Part shown: positions 36,338 through 50,804 of the stretch, in pieces
Layout of the letters: every line of letters begins with the position of its first letter
How positions within the stretch are numbered: the stretch's first letter is position 1
DNA from: Pseudomonas prosekii
Lineage (GTDB): Bacteria; Pseudomonadota; Gammaproteobacteria; Pseudomonadales; Pseudomonadaceae
DNA: 64,000 nucleotides
Reading direction: 5' to 3'
NCBI RefSeq assembly: GCF_900105155.1
Contig: NZ_LT629762.1
Span: 2,232,001-2,296,000, forward strand
Program-made: the position numbers and the translations under genes
Notes under the pieces: generated by a model
Database searches by the model: none
Seen by the model: the letters and a program-made list of their open reading frames with translations, nothing else
Told to the model about the DNA's origin: nothing

Positions 36338-38080
36338 TTGAATGCGACGACCATCAACAGCCTGTTCTTGATCGGCGCGTTGCTGGTAGGTGCGAGCATT
36401 CTGGTGAGCTCACTTTCGTCGCGCCTCGGCATCCCGATTCTGGTGATCATCCTGGCTGTGGGCATGGCGGCCGGCGTCGACGGCGGCGGCATCATCTTCG
36501 ATAACTACCCCACCGCTTACCTCGTCGGCAACCTCGCGTTGGCCGTGATCCTGCTCGATGGCGGCTTGCGCACACGGGTTTCGAGTTTCCGCGTGGCGTT
36601 ATGGCCGGCGCTGTCGCTGGCCACGGTCGGGGTGTTGATCACCACCGGTTTGACCGGCATGGCGGCCGCTTGGCTGTTCGACCTCAACATGATTCAAGGC
36701 CTGCTGATCGGCGCCATCGTCGGCTCAACGGATGCGGCGGCGGTGTTCTCGCTGCTCGGTGGCAAAGGCCTGAACGAACGGGTGACCGCCAGCCTGGAAA
36801 TCGAATCCGGCAGCAACGATCCGATGGCGGTGTTTCTCACGGTGACCCTGATCGACATGCTCGCCAGCGGCCAGACCGGCCTGCACTGGAGCCTGCTCGG
36901 CCACTTGATCCGTGAATTCGGCATCGGTGGCGTGATTGGTCTGGGCGGCGGTTGGGTCATGCTGCAACTGGTCAACCGCATCAACCTGGCCAACGGCCTC
37001 TATCCGATTCTGGTGATTGCCGGCGGCCTGCTGGTCTTCGCCCTGACCAACGCCTTGCACGGCAGCGGTTTCCTTGCCGTTTACCTGTGCGGTCTGGTGA
37101 TCGGCAACCGTCCGGTGCGCAGCCGCCACGGCATTCTGCACATGCTCGACGGCATGGCGTGGCTGGCGCAGATCGGCATGTTCCTCGTGCTCGGTTTGCT
37201 GGTCACGCCGCACGACTTGCTGCCAATCGCCCTGCCCGCGCTGGGCCTGGCGCTGTGGATGATCCTGTTTGCGCGGCCGCTGTCGGTGATGGTTGGCCTG
37301 CTGCCGTTCAAAGCGTTCCACGGACGGGAAAAAGCCTTCATCTCGTGGGTCGGTCTGCGCGGCGCGGTGCCGATCATTCTCGCGGTGTTCCCGCTGATGG
37401 CCGGCCTGCCGCACGCTCAGCTGTATTTCAACCTCGCGTTCTTCATCGTCCTCGTTTCGCTGCTGGTGCAAGGCACGAGCCTGCCGTGGGTGGCTAAATT
37501 GCTGAAAGTCACGGTGCCGCCGGAGCCCGCGCCAATCTCCCGTTCGGCGCTGGAAGTGCACGTCACCAGCGAGTGGGAGTTGTTCGTTTACCGCCTCGGC
37601 GCCGAGAAATGGTGCATCGGTTCACCGCTTCGCGAGCTGAAAATGCCCGAAGGTACGCGGATCGCCGCCCTGTTTCGTGGTCAGCAACTGCTCCATCCGT
37701 CGGGTAGTACCGTGCTCGAAGTCGACGATTTGCTCTGCGTAATCGGCCATGAACACAACCTCCCGGCGCTCGGCAAACTGTTCAGTCAGGCGCCGCAACG
37801 CGGTCTGGATTTGCGCTTCTTCGGCGACTTCGTACTCGAAGGAGATGCCCAGCTGGCGGCGGTTGCGGCGCTGTACGGGTTGAAGGTCGAAGGCATCGAT
37901 CCGGACATGTCGCTGGGCCGCTTCATCGCGCAGAAAGTCGGCGGTGCGCCGGTCGTGGGCGACCAGGTGGAATGGAACAGTACCATTTGGACGGTCGCGG
38001 TCATGGACGGGAACAAGATTGGCAAAGTGGGCGTCAGATTCCCCGAAGGAAGTCGCCCAGGCCCGGGACTCTTCCTCTAA
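36338..38080 (+). CDS. K+/H+ antiporter of the CvrA/NhaP2 type
   Basis: TTG 36338 with GGAG nine bases upstream starts a 580-residue protein whose N terminus ([20 protein letters not shown]) matches the NhaP2/CvrA family start. About 12-13 membrane helices form a CPA1 cation/proton exchange domain (to about 390), with [14 protein letters not shown] and [11 protein letters not shown] motifs. A cytoplasmic RCK_C-like regulatory part and a C-terminal domain (about 400-580) follow. It expels K+ (or Na+) in exchange for protons. Position corresponds to PA5021. The upstream ATG at 36293 is not preceded by a ribosome site. Confidence 0.9.
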   Translation: MNATTINSLFLIGALLVGASILVSSLSSRLGIPILVIILAVGMAAGVDGGGIIFDNYPTAYLVGNLALAVILLDGGLRTRVSSFRVALWPALSLATVGVLITTGLTGMAAAWLFDLNMIQGLLIGAIVGSTDAAAVFSLLGGKGLNERVTASLEIESGSNDPMAVFLTVTLIDMLASGQTGLHWSLLGHLIREFGIGGVIGLGGGWVMLQLVNRINLANGLYPILVIAGGLLVFALTNALHGSGFLAVYLCGLVIGNRPVRSRHGILHMLDGMAWLAQIGMFLVLGLLVTPHDLLPIALPALGLALWMILFARPLSVMVGLLPFKAFHGREKAFISWVGLRGAVPIILAVFPLMAGLPHAQLYFNLAFFIVLVSLLVQGTSLPWVAKLLKVTVPPEPAPISRSALEVHVTSEWELFVYRLGAEKWCIGSPLRELKMPEGTRIAALFRGQQLLHPSGSTVLEVDDLLCVIGHEHNLPALGKLFSQAPQRGLDLRFFGDFVLEGDAQLAAVAALYGLKVEGIDPDMSLGRFIAQKVGGAPVVGDQVEWNSTIWTVAVMDGNKIGKVGVRFPEGSRPGPGLFL

Positions 38081-38117
38081 ACTGCCATTCTTTTCACCTA
38101 GTTCCAGACCGGTATCT

Positions 38118-41558
<3,441 letters not shown>

Positions 41559-41571
41559 CGCGTTTATCCCT

Positions 41572-43070
<1,499 letters not shown>

Positions 43071-43074
43071 GTGC

Positions 43075-43476
43075 TCAAATAAACGTTTCCGCCGAAACGG
43101 CGAAGCGCTCAGCCAACCAGCGGATCTGTCGCACGTTGAGCTGACGCTTGCCGCTCAGGATTTCGGAAACCACTGATTGGGTTCCGACGCCCGGCAAGTC
43201 GCTTTGGCTCAATGCGTGCTCGCGCATCAAATAGCCGAGAACCTCGACGCCACTGGGTTTGGGCATCGGGTGATGCTTGTGATCCCACTCCTCAATCCAG
43301 TCGCCGATGATATCCACCAGACTCATCAACGGGTGGGACTCATCGCCGCCGGTCATCGCCAGCAATTCATCGAGAGCCTGGGCCAATCGGTCGTAGTCTT
43401 CTTCGTTTTTTGGTTTGCGCAGCAACGGGGCAACGAACTCCCAATGCTCGGCGGCTCTTTTGATCAAAATACTCAT
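43075..43476 (-). CDS. higA: HigA-type antitoxin
   Basis: From ATG 43476 this is a 133-residue protein with an acidic N-terminal toxin-binding part and a C-terminal helix-turn-helix (SQSDLPGVGTQSVVSEILSG). That matches the HigA family paired with HigB_toxin proteins. It overlaps higB by four bases (ATGA), with toxin first, the hallmark of higBA operons. It should neutralise HigB and repress the operon through the palindrome at 43820. Confidence 0.9.
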   Translation of the reverse strand: MSILIKRAAEHWEFVAPLLRKPKNEEDYDRLAQALDELLAMTGGDESHPLMSLVDIIGDWIEEWDHKHHPMPKPSGVEVLGYLMREHALSQSDLPGVGTQSVVSEILSGKRQLNVRQIRWLAERFAVSAETFI

Positions 43477-43769
43477 GTCCTTTCCTCCTTCCACTTCCCG
43501 CGCTCGTACTCGCGGTGATCGAGTACATGCTTGATATAGAGCTTCTGCGCACGGTATCTGACGTAGGCGATCAGCCGTAGCTTGTTGCCGCCGATATCGA
43601 AAACATGCAATTCACCTACTTTATCGATGGCGGGAAACAAAGCCTTCATTGCCGCAAAATCGTGCGGTTTGCTTCCTTTGGCCAATTGATACCAATGATC
43701 CAGTGCGCTAGCAGTCATTGGCCATTTGACCTTGGCTTCGCGTATGCGTTTTTCGGTGATGACATGCAT
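43473..43769 (-). CDS. higB: HigB-type mRNA interferase toxin
   Basis: The 98-residue basic protein has the HigB_toxin-family signature: MHVITEKRIREAKVKWP, DIGGNKLRLIAYVRY and the C-terminal HVLDHREYERGKW, with the conserved catalytic basic residues. It cleaves mRNA at the ribosome. An AAGGA ribosome site precedes it. The pair is inserted between selO and trxC, where I recall no such genes in P. aeruginosa, so it is accessory. Confidence 0.92.
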   Translation of the reverse strand: MHVITEKRIREAKVKWPMTASALDHWYQLAKGSKPHDFAAMKALFPAIDKVGELHVFDIGGNKLRLIAYVRYRAQKLYIKHVLDHREYERGKWKEERT

Positions 43770-43819
43770 GCAACATCCTTATCGCATTCTGCTATGGGGA
43801 GTTAATCACAGATTGGGAA

Positions 43820-43836
43820 TATCGCAAGTTGCGATA
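43820..43836. promoter_or_regulatory. Candidate HigA operator
   Basis: TATCGCAA-G-TTGCGATA is a perfect 8-bp inverted repeat about 50 bases upstream of higB. A related half-site (TATCGCA) lies close to the higB start, near 43778. This is where an autoregulating HigA would bind. Confidence 0.6.
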
Positions 43837-43963
43837 ACACCCGAAAGACCAGCGGTCTCACTGATTCACCTCAGCCTAGTTTTCGCGCGATAGGCTGCAC
43901 GATTGAAAATGTCAGCAGACGTCTCCAAATACAGGACATCGGCTTCTTACCAGGACCACCCTC

Positions 43964-44398
43964 ATGTCTGAACCACTGCTAATTCCCTGCCCCCACTGCA
44001 ACGGCCTCAACCGCATCCCCGCCGAGCGCATGGGCGATCAGCCGAAATGCGGTCGCTGCAAGGCTGAAGTGTTGCTGAGAAAACCTTTTGATTTGAAACA
44101 AGGCGATTACGCCAACCAGATCAAGGGTGATCTGCCGCTGCTGGTGGATGTCTGGGCCGAATGGTGCGGGCCGTGCAAGTCGTTTGCGCCGGTATTCGAG
44201 CAAGCGGCGGGGCAATTGGCGGGCAAGTGTCGGTTGGCGAAACTGGACAGCGAGGCCAATCAACAGTTGTCGGCGCAGTTGGGAATTCGCTCGATTCCGA
44301 GTTTGATCCTGTTCAAAAACGGCCGGGAAATCGCGCGCCAGAGCGGCGCGCTGCCATTGCCGCAGTTGCTCAGCTGGCTGCGTAGCCAAGGAATCTAA
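43964..44398 (+). CDS. trxC: Thioredoxin 2 (TrxC)
   Basis: The 144-residue protein has an N-terminal zinc finger (Cys9, Cys12, Cys29, Cys32) ahead of a thioredoxin fold with the active site WCGPC (Cys68, Cys71) and cis-proline SIPSLILF. This is the TrxC layout. It reduces cytoplasmic disulfides, especially under oxidative stress. It starts at ATG 43964 and is a single gene followed by a REPIN. Confidence 0.95.
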   Translation: MSEPLLIPCPHCNGLNRIPAERMGDQPKCGRCKAEVLLRKPFDLKQGDYANQIKGDLPLLVDVWAEWCGPCKSFAPVFEQAAGQLAGKCRLAKLDSEANQQLSAQLGIRSIPSLILFKNGREIARQSGALPLPQLLSWLRSQGI

Positions 44399-44415
44399 GC
44401 CCAGCAAAGATCAAA

Positions 44416-44505
44416 TGTAGGAGTGAGCCTGCTCGCGATGGCGCCCGTTCAGTCAACGCGGATGTTGAATGTTAAGGCCCCGTCGCGAGCAAGCTCGCTC
44501 CCACA
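44416..44505. repeat. REPIN between trxC and the ParA gene
   Basis: TGTAGGAGTGAGCCTGCTCGCGATGG is mirrored by CGTCGCGAGCAAGCTCGCTCCCACA with about 38 bases between; it separates two convergent genes. The left arm has diverged slightly. Confidence 0.85.
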
Positions 44506-44528
44506 GTGGTTCGGCGGTGGCTGTGGGG

Positions 44529-45299
44529 TCAGGCGTTCTCAAGCAGGTTATGCAGCTCAACAAATTGCTGGGTCAGTTTGTGTCGTGGATCAAGGTAGAT
44601 CAGCGGCATGTTCGCCTGGTGCGACTCCCGCATGCGCACCGAACTGCCCAGATAAACCGGCAACACCGGCAGGCCTTCGGCGATCAGTTCGTCGAGGATC
44701 TGCTGCGGCAGGCTCGCCCGGGCCTGGAACTGATTAACCACAATGCCTTCAACCTCCAGCCCTTCATTGTGGTCCTCTTTCAACTCCTCGATTTCCGCCA
44801 GCAAGCCATACAGCGCATGGCGCGAGAAACTGTCGCAGTCGAAGGGAATCAGCACACGATCGGCGGCGATCAACGCAGACACCGCATAAAAGTTCAGCGC
44901 CGGCGGCGTATCGAGGTAGATCCGGTCGTAGTCCTCGTCCAGCTCGTCCAATAATTTGCGCAGCTTATTGATCTTGTGTTTGGCCTCGAGCTTGGGCTGC
45001 AGGTCGGCCAGTTCGGCGGTGGCCGTGATCACGTGGAGGTTGTCGAATGGGGTTTCGTAGATATCGACCTGGTTTTTCTTCGAGAACGGCCCCGAAGACA
45101 GGGTCTGCTTGAAGAAATCGGCAATGCCCATCGGGATGTCATTGCCGGTGAGCCCGGTCAGGTACTGCGTCGAGTTGGCCTGGGCATCGAGATCCACCAG
45201 CAGGGTGCGATAACCCTCGCTGGCGCTGACTGCGGCCAGATTGCAGGCAATGCTCGACTTGCCTACCCCACCTTTCTGATTGAACACCACACGCCGCAT
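44529..45299 (-). CDS. ParA/Soj-family ATPase without ParB partner
   Basis: From ATG 45299 the 256-residue protein has the deviant Walker A motif KGGVGKSS (near residue 10) and the [10 protein letters not shown] signature of ParA/MinD ATPases. ParA proteins position DNA or large complexes on the nucleoid. No parB or other partner is adjacent, so it is an orphan; PA5028 is the likely counterpart by synteny. Its cargo is unknown. Confidence 0.88.
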   Translation of the reverse strand: MRRVVFNQKGGVGKSSIACNLAAVSASEGYRTLLVDLDAQANSTQYLTGLTGNDIPMGIADFFKQTLSSGPFSKKNQVDIYETPFDNLHVITATAELADLQPKLEAKHKINKLRKLLDELDEDYDRIYLDTPPALNFYAVSALIAADRVLIPFDCDSFSRHALYGLLAEIEELKEDHNEGLEVEGIVVNQFQARASLPQQILDELIAEGLPVLPVYLGSSVRMRESHQANMPLIYLDPRHKLTQQFVELHNLLENA

Positions 45300-45662
45300 G
45301 TCGAAACCTCCGTGTATCAAAGAATGCCCGAGTGTAGTAGTCCATGGCGCTGCTTAGCTACCTTGCGCGTATCGGGACTACACGGTCAGGTGCAAACTCT
45401 TGGTCAACAAAACGCAAAATCGCCCGTTGATCGCAGACTCGCCCGACAGATTTGCGCGCTGGAATGTGGATAATGGCAATACGACAGCTTTACCGCGAAC
45501 CAACCGGTACATTTCATTGCGCAAAATGTAACCAACATTTGCTACACGCCCGCCGCACCGGGATAATGCGCGCCACTCGGCGTTCAGCGCCTCGTTAGGT
45601 CGGGCGCATATTTGTGCGACTCACCGCGTCAAGGAAAGCCCGCAGGGGCGGGATGAATCTCA
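45300..45662. other. Divergent control region between parA and the APE operon
   Basis: This 363-base region must hold both the parA promoter and the promoter of the long aryl polyene operon. I see no convincing sigma-70 hexamer pair and no RNA gene. A small GC hairpin (GCCCGC-AGG-GGCGGG) lies just ahead of the first APE start codon. Confidence 0.5.
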
Positions 45663-46382
45663 GTGATCAACTTCAACATCGCCCAATGGCGCGCATGGGC
45701 CCCTGGGCTCGAAAGCGTGGACGATTGGCGGGCATGGTGCCGACAACCGGTCGCGCCTACCTGCAGCGATGCCGCCCCCGACGTGTCGTTTCTGCCGGCC
45801 ATGCAGCGCCGGCGACTCAGCCGACTGGCGCGGATGGCGTTCAGTGTTGGCTGGCCACTGGCCGATGGTCGGCAGGACCTACCGTTGGTCTTTATTTCCC
45901 GTCACGGCGAAACCCCGCGCACCTTCGATATTCTCAGCGATCTGGCCGCCGATCAGCCGCTGTCGCCGACCCAGTTCAGCCTCTCGGTGCACAACGCCGT
46001 TATTGGCCTGTGGTCGATCATGCGCGGCGAAACCAGTGAAATGACCGCCCTCGCCGCTGCCGGCGATGGCCTTGAACACGGCATGCTTGAGGCTGCGGCG
46101 CTGCTTTCGGAGGGCGCACCCGCCGTGCTGCTGGTGGTCACCGAAGAACAACCGCCGCAAGCTTATTCGGCGTGGATCGACGATGTGCCGTTCCCTTACG
46201 CCGTTGGCCTGTTGATCACCACCGGCGACGATTGGCAGCTGTCGTTGAGCAGCAATCCGCAGCAATTACCGAAAACCCACTGGCCCCATGCCCTGAATCT
46301 CTTGCGTACCCTGCTCGGCCAGCAGTCAACCTGCCAACATGCCTGGAAAAATCGTGTATGGACCTGGCAACGCAACCCGTAA
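45663..46382 (+). CDS. apeC: APE ketosynthase chain-length factor (ApeC-like)
   Basis: The 239-residue protein starts at GTG 45663 and belongs to the ketoacyl-synthase-like chain-length-factor family of aryl polyene clusters (Ketoacyl-synt_2). It contains the thiolase-fold stretch LSVHNAVIGLWSIMRGE but no catalytic Cys in the usual context. It forms a heterodimer with the ApeO ketosynthase to set polyene length. It is the first gene of the operon. Confidence 0.85.
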   Translation: MINFNIAQWRAWAPGLESVDDWRAWCRQPVAPTCSDAAPDVSFLPAMQRRRLSRLARMAFSVGWPLADGRQDLPLVFISRHGETPRTFDILSDLAADQPLSPTQFSLSVHNAVIGLWSIMRGETSEMTALAAAGDGLEHGMLEAAALLSEGAPAVLLVVTEEQPPQAYSAWIDDVPFPYAVGLLITTGDDWQLSLSSNPQQLPKTHWPHALNLLRTLLGQQSTCQHAWKNRVWTWQRNP

Positions 46383-47170
46383 CCGGAAAAAACCGCGACG
46401 CCTACTATTGGCGTTTGCTGGCCACCGCCGCGAGCTTCGCCCTCTTCGGGTTGGGTGGGCTGTGCCTGCGATTGCTGGTTTTTCCCTTGCTCGGCTGCCT
46501 GCCCGGCGATGCCGCGACGCATCGGCTGCGGGCGCGCAAGACCGTCAGTCGCTGCTTCTGGTTTTTCGTGCGTTTCATGGCCCGCGCAGGCGTGCTGACT
46601 TACGACATTCAAGGCGCGGAAAAACTGGGCCGGCCGGGGCAAATGATCATCGCCAACCACCCGTCGCTGATCGACGTGGTGTTTCTGATCGGTCTGGTGC
46701 GCCACACCAATTGCGTGGTGAAAAAGAGCCTGTGGGAAAACCCGTTCACCCGTGGCCCGTTGCGCAGCACCGAATACATCAGCAACGACGGCAGCATGGA
46801 CATGCTCGACGCCGCGGCCGACGCGTTGAAAAGCGGCCAGACCCTGATCATTTTCCCCGAAGGCACGCGCACCCAGCCCGGCCAGCCACCGGCCTTTCAT
46901 CGGGGTGGCGCGGCCATTGCCCTGCGCGGTGCGAAAATCCTCACACCAGTGATTATCAAGGTCAGCCCGACCACCCTGACCAAAGCCGAACCCTGGTATC
47001 GCATCCCGAAACGGCGCGTGCACTTCAGTTTCCGTGTCGGGGCCGATATAGACCCACAGACCTTCGCCGCGCAAGGCCCTGCCCCGCAAGCCTCGCGCAA
47101 GCTCAACGATTATTTGCACACCTACTTTATTAAGGAGCTCGCCGAAGATGAGCGATCTGCACACCAATAG
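46358..47170 (+). CDS. apeD: APE lysophospholipid-type acyltransferase (ApeD-like)
   Basis: From ATG 46358 (overlapping the previous gene by 25 bases) the 270-residue protein has an N-terminal membrane helix and the PlsC motifs NHPSLID (His101, Asp106) and FPEGTR (166-171). It probably transfers an acyl or polyene chain to a lipid during assembly of the APE lipid. The N-terminal extension seen in the open frame from 46172 belongs to the preceding gene's region. Confidence 0.85.
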   Translation: MDLATQPVTGKNRDAYYWRLLATAASFALFGLGGLCLRLLVFPLLGCLPGDAATHRLRARKTVSRCFWFFVRFMARAGVLTYDIQGAEKLGRPGQMIIANHPSLIDVVFLIGLVRHTNCVVKKSLWENPFTRGPLRSTEYISNDGSMDMLDAAADALKSGQTLIIFPEGTRTQPGQPPAFHRGGAAIALRGAKILTPVIIKVSPTTLTKAEPWYRIPKRRVHFSFRVGADIDPQTFAAQGPAPQASRKLNDYLHTYFIKELAEDERSAHQ

Positions 47171-47423
47171 CCTCGAGCAGGATATTAAAGAACTGATCAT
47201 CGAAGCCCTCGGCCTCGAAGACATCAGTGCCGACGACATCGGCAACGACCAGACCCTGTTTGGCGAAGGCTTGGGCCTGGATTCGGTCGACGCTCTGGAA
47301 CTGGGTCTGGCGATCCAGAAAAAGTACGGCATCAAGATCGACGCCGATGCCAAAGACACGCGCAACCATTTCAGCAACGTGGCGAGCCTTGCGGCGTTCG
47401 TCACCGCAAAACAGGCAGCTTGA
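47148..47423 (+). CDS. apeE: Acyl carrier protein 1 (ApeE-like)
   Basis: The 91-residue acidic helical protein has the phosphopantetheine site GLDSVDALEL with Ser46. It overlaps the acyltransferase by 23 bases. One of two ACPs that carry the aryl starter and growing polyene. Confidence 0.9.
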   Translation: MSDLHTNSLEQDIKELIIEALGLEDISADDIGNDQTLFGEGLGLDSVDALELGLAIQKKYGIKIDADAKDTRNHFSNVASLAAFVTAKQAA

Positions 47424-47432
47424 GACCGGACC

Positions 47433-47687
47433 ATGCAAACTCGTGATGACATTTTCAACACCCTGCGCGATGCCTTGGTCGAACTCTTCGAGCTGGAGCC
47501 CGAGCGCGTCAGCCTCGACGCCAACCTGTATCAGGACCTGGAAATCGACAGCATTGACGCGGTCGACCTGATCGACCACATCAAGCGCCAGACCGGCAAA
47601 AAGATCGCTGCCGAAGAATTCAAATCGGTGCGTACCGTCCGCGATGTGGTCGAGGCGGTTTACCGTCTGGTTCAACCCGCCGCATGA
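47433..47687 (+). CDS. apeF: Acyl carrier protein 2 (ApeF-like)
   Basis: The 84-residue ACP has the site EIDSIDAVDL with Ser40. It follows the first ACP after nine bases and overlaps the next gene (ATGA). Having two ACPs is standard in APE clusters. Confidence 0.9.
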   Translation: MQTRDDIFNTLRDALVELFELEPERVSLDANLYQDLEIDSIDAVDLIDHIKRQTGKKIAAEEFKSVRTVRDVVEAVYRLVQPAA

Positions 47688-48229
47688 GCCGAGTGATCGG
47701 CCTCGGCCTGCTGCTGGCGGGCCTGCTGTACCCCTTTGCGGTGTATTTCGGCATGGAGCACTTTGCCCCGTGGCAATTTGGCCTGCTGCTCGGCAGCCTG
47801 TGGCTGGCGCGCGCGCTGACCGGCGTGCGCCGGCCCGGCAGCCTGTGGATGGCCATCGTCGCCATCGGGTTTTGCCTGCTGCTGGCGCTGTTCGACAGCC
47901 CGGCGCTGTTGCGCTGGTACCCGGTGCTGATCAACGCGTTCATGCTCGCGCTGTTCGGGCTGAGCCTGAAATATGGCCCACCCATGGCCGAACGCCTGGC
48001 GCGCTTGCGCGAACCGAAATTGCCCGCGAAGGCGATTGTTTACACACGCAAGGTCACGCTGGCCTGGAGTGTGTTTTTCCTCTGCAACGGATTGTGCGCC
48101 GCCGCGTTGACCCTCTGGGCGCCGCTGAGTTGGTGGATGTTGTACACCGGCCTGATCTCCTATGGATTGATCGGCCTGATGTTTGCCATTGAATGGCTGA
48201 TACGACAACGGGTACGAGGCCACCCATGA
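47684..48229 (+). CDS. apeG: APE-cluster integral membrane protein (COG4648, ApeG-like)
   Basis: The 181-residue protein is mostly hydrophobic, with about five to six membrane helices and a basic loop near 100 (AERLARLREPKLPAKA). It belongs to the uncharacterised COG4648 family found in aryl polyene and xanthomonadin-type clusters. The role is unknown; being membrane-bound, it may anchor the assembly enzymes. It is coupled to its neighbours at both ends by ATGA overlaps. Confidence 0.8.
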   Translation: MSRVIGLGLLLAGLLYPFAVYFGMEHFAPWQFGLLLGSLWLARALTGVRRPGSLWMAIVAIGFCLLLALFDSPALLRWYPVLINAFMLALFGLSLKYGPPMAERLARLREPKLPAKAIVYTRKVTLAWSVFFLCNGLCAAALTLWAPLSWWMLYTGLISYGLIGLMFAIEWLIRQRVRGHP

Positions 48230-49905
48230 ATTGGATAAAACTTGAGCAATTGCTGCTCAAGGCTCAGCCGGAACGCGCCATGACGGCCGCACCGGCGCTG
48301 AATCACGCGCAGTTGTGCGCGCAAGCCCTGAGCTTCGCCGCCGGCCTGCAAGCCGACGGTATCAAACGCATTGCCGTGCACCTCGAAGACGCCGCCGACC
48401 TGGCGATTGCGCTGCTCGGCGCCTGGCGTGCCGGGGTCAGCGTGTTGCTGCCGGCCGACCTGCAAGCGCAGACGCGCCAGCGCTGGTCGAGCGACGTCGA
48501 TCTGTGGCTGACCGATCAGCCCGACGACGCGCATCTGGCCGACTATCAGCACGCGCCGCTGGCCGCCGCTGCGCTGGATCTGGATCGCTGTGAGTTGAGC
48601 CTGTGCACCTCCGGCTCCAGCGGCGAACCCAAGCGTATCGACAAAACCCTGCGCCAACTGGCCAATGAGGTCGAAGCGCTGGAACAGCTGTGGGGCGCCG
48701 ATCTGGGCCAGGCCTGCATCATCGGCAGCGTCGGCACTCAGCATATTTACGGCTTGCTGTTTCGCGTGCTCTGGCCGTTGTGCGCCGGGCGTACGTTTGT
48801 GCGCAAGCAATTGGCCTTCCCGGAAGACTTGCAGCGCGCCAGCCGCGAATACCCGGCGTTTGCCTGGGTCGGCAGCCCGGCGCTGCTCAAACGCATGGGC
48901 GACAACCTCGACTGGCCGGCCCTGAGCGCAGTTTGCCGAGTGTTTTCCTCCGGTGGCGCGCTGCCTGCCGACGCCGCGCAAAGCCTGTTCGAACGCTTGC
49001 AGCAATGGCCGACGGAAATCCTCGGCAGCTCGGAAACCGGCGGCATTGCCTGGCGCCAGGGCCAAGACCTGTGGCAGCCATTCGCCGACGTGGTGCTCAG
49101 TCAGGACAGCGACGGCGCTTTGCTGATCGCCTCGCCGTACTTGCCTGCCGGCCACATCGAGCACACCGCCGACGCCGCGCGAATGGCCGCCGACGGCCGT
49201 TTCGAATTGCTTGGCCGGCTCGACCGGATCGTCAAACTGGAAGAAAAACGGATCTCCCTGCCGATGCTCGAACAAGCGTTGATGGCGCACGATTGGGTCG
49301 CCGACGCGCGGCTTGGCGTGGTCCAGGAAAACCGTGCTTCGCTGGGCGCGCTGCTGGTGCTCAGCCAACAAGGGCTGCATGCGTTGCGCAATCAGGGCCG
49401 CCGCACGTTGACCCAGGAACTGCGCCAGCACCTGAGCCAGCATTGCGAAGCGCTGGCATTGCCACGGCGCTGGCGCATCCTCCGTCAATTGCCGCTGAAC
49501 GCCCAAGGCAAACTGCCGCAGGCCGGCGTCGAAGCGCTGCTGCTGGCGCCGCGAGCGAAGGCCCCGGAAGTGCTGGGACAAGTGGAAACCGACGGTGAAT
49601 GGAGCCTGCAACTGGCCGTACCGCCGGACCTCGCCTATTTCAGCGGTCACTTCCCGCAAACCCCGGTTTTGCCCGGCGTGGTGCAAGTGGATTGGGCGCT
49701 GAGCCTCGGCCAGCAATTGATGAACCTGCCGAGCCGCTTCGCCGGCATGGAAGTGCTGAAATTCCAGCAACTGGTGCGCCCCGGCGACGAAATCCAATTG
49801 CACCTGCGTTTCGACGCGGTGCGCAGCAAATTGTATTTCGCCTTCCGTAACGACACCGCCACCTGCTCCAGCGGACGGATTGTGCTGGAGGCGTCCTGTG
49901 GATAA
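48226..49905 (+). CDS. Acyl-ACP ligase fused to a hotdog dehydratase (ApeH-ApeI fusion)
   Basis: From ATG 48226 the 559-residue protein has an AMP-binding domain (about 1-440) with the P-loop-like [10 protein letters not shown] (127-136), which should activate the aryl acid and load it on ACP. A FabZ-like hotdog domain follows (about 443-559) with the [17 protein letters not shown] helix and catalytic His475. In the clusters I know these are separate ligase and dehydratase genes (ApeH, ApeI); here they are one chain. The stop is followed by a REPIN instead of the usual overlap. Confidence 0.87.
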   Translation: MNWIKLEQLLLKAQPERAMTAAPALNHAQLCAQALSFAAGLQADGIKRIAVHLEDAADLAIALLGAWRAGVSVLLPADLQAQTRQRWSSDVDLWLTDQPDDAHLADYQHAPLAAAALDLDRCELSLCTSGSSGEPKRIDKTLRQLANEVEALEQLWGADLGQACIIGSVGTQHIYGLLFRVLWPLCAGRTFVRKQLAFPEDLQRASREYPAFAWVGSPALLKRMGDNLDWPALSAVCRVFSSGGALPADAAQSLFERLQQWPTEILGSSETGGIAWRQGQDLWQPFADVVLSQDSDGALLIASPYLPAGHIEHTADAARMAADGRFELLGRLDRIVKLEEKRISLPMLEQALMAHDWVADARLGVVQENRASLGALLVLSQQGLHALRNQGRRTLTQELRQHLSQHCEALALPRRWRILRQLPLNAQGKLPQAGVEALLLAPRAKAPEVLGQVETDGEWSLQLAVPPDLAYFSGHFPQTPVLPGVVQVDWALSLGQQLMNLPSRFAGMEVLKFQQLVRPGDEIQLHLRFDAVRSKLYFAFRNDTATCSSGRIVLEASCG

Positions 49906-49918
49906 GTTGAATTCCCGT

Positions 49919-50048
49919 GTAGCAGCTGCCGCAGGCTGCGTCCGAGTGCGAAGCGCTCGCAATCAGGCCGCCATGGTGATTCTGAAGGATCTCGTTGATC
50001 TGGTTTGCCACCGCTTCGCGGCCGAACGCAGGCTTCGCCAGCTGCTAC
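49919..50048. repeat. REPIN-like palindrome inside the APE operon (copy 1)
   Basis: GTAGCAGCTGCCGCAGGCTGCG at the left is mirrored by CGCAGGCTTCGCCAGCTGCTAC at the right, 130 bases in all. It lies between the ligase/dehydratase gene and the glycosyltransferase gene. Copy 2 is at 53710-53838. Confidence 0.85.
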
Positions 50049-50069
50049 AAGGGTGCGGTGGGTATCAAA

Positions 50070-50804
50070 ATGCATAACCCCTGCGCAATCATCCCGGTCT
50101 ACAACCACGAAACCGCGATCACCACGGTCGTCGATGCCCTGATCGCCCAAGGTTTTCCGTGCATTCTGGTCGATGACGCCAGCACCCCGGCCTGCGCGAA
50201 AGTGCTCGACCAACTGGCGCAGCGCGATGACGTTTTCCTGGTCCGCCTGACCGTCAATCAAGGCAAGGGCGGCGCGGTCATGACCGGTCTGCGCGAAGCC
50301 TCGCGGCTGGGCTTCAGCCACGCCTTGCAAGTGGACGCCGATGGCCAGCATGACCTCGCCGACGTCGCGACTTTCATCGAGCAATCGCGGGCCAATCCGG
50401 CAGCGTTGATCTGCGGTTATCCGCTGTACGACGCCAGCGTGCCCAAGGGCCGTTTGTATGCGCGTTACCTGACCCACATGATGGTCTGGATAAACACCTT
50501 GTCGCTGCAGATCCGCGATTCGATGTGCGGTTTTCGCGTCTATCCATTGCCGGCAACCCTGGCGTTGATCAGCTCGGCGAAAATCGGCAAACGCATGGAT
50601 TTCGACTCGGACATTCTGGTGCGCCTGTCGTGGCGCAATCAGCCGATGTTGTGGCTGCAAACCAAGGTCCATTACCCGCTGGACGGCGTCTCGCATTTTC
50701 GCCTGTTCCACGACAACGTCCTGATCTCGAGCATGCACACCCGGCTGTTCTTCGGCATGTTGCTGCGCGCGCCGCTGATCCTCTGGCGACGGTGGCGCAC
50801 ATGA
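50070..50804 (+). CDS. apeJ: APE glycosyltransferase family 2 (ApeJ-like)
   Basis: From ATG 50070 the 244-residue protein has the GT-A fold start IIPVYNHE, the acceptor DDAST and the metal-binding VDADGQHD near 88-95. It probably adds a sugar to the polyene head group or lipid. Frame upstream to 49995 is REPIN sequence and not part of the gene. It overlaps the next gene by ATGA. The REPIN just ahead separates it from the previous gene, unlike the rest of the operon. Confidence 0.85.
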   Translation: MHNPCAIIPVYNHETAITTVVDALIAQGFPCILVDDASTPACAKVLDQLAQRDDVFLVRLTVNQGKGGAVMTGLREASRLGFSHALQVDADGQHDLADVATFIEQSRANPAALICGYPLYDASVPKGRLYARYLTHMMVWINTLSLQIRDSMCGFRVYPLPATLALISSAKIGKRMDFDSDILVRLSWRNQPMLWLQTKVHYPLDGVSHFRLFHDNVLISSMHTRLFFGMLLRAPLILWRRWRT

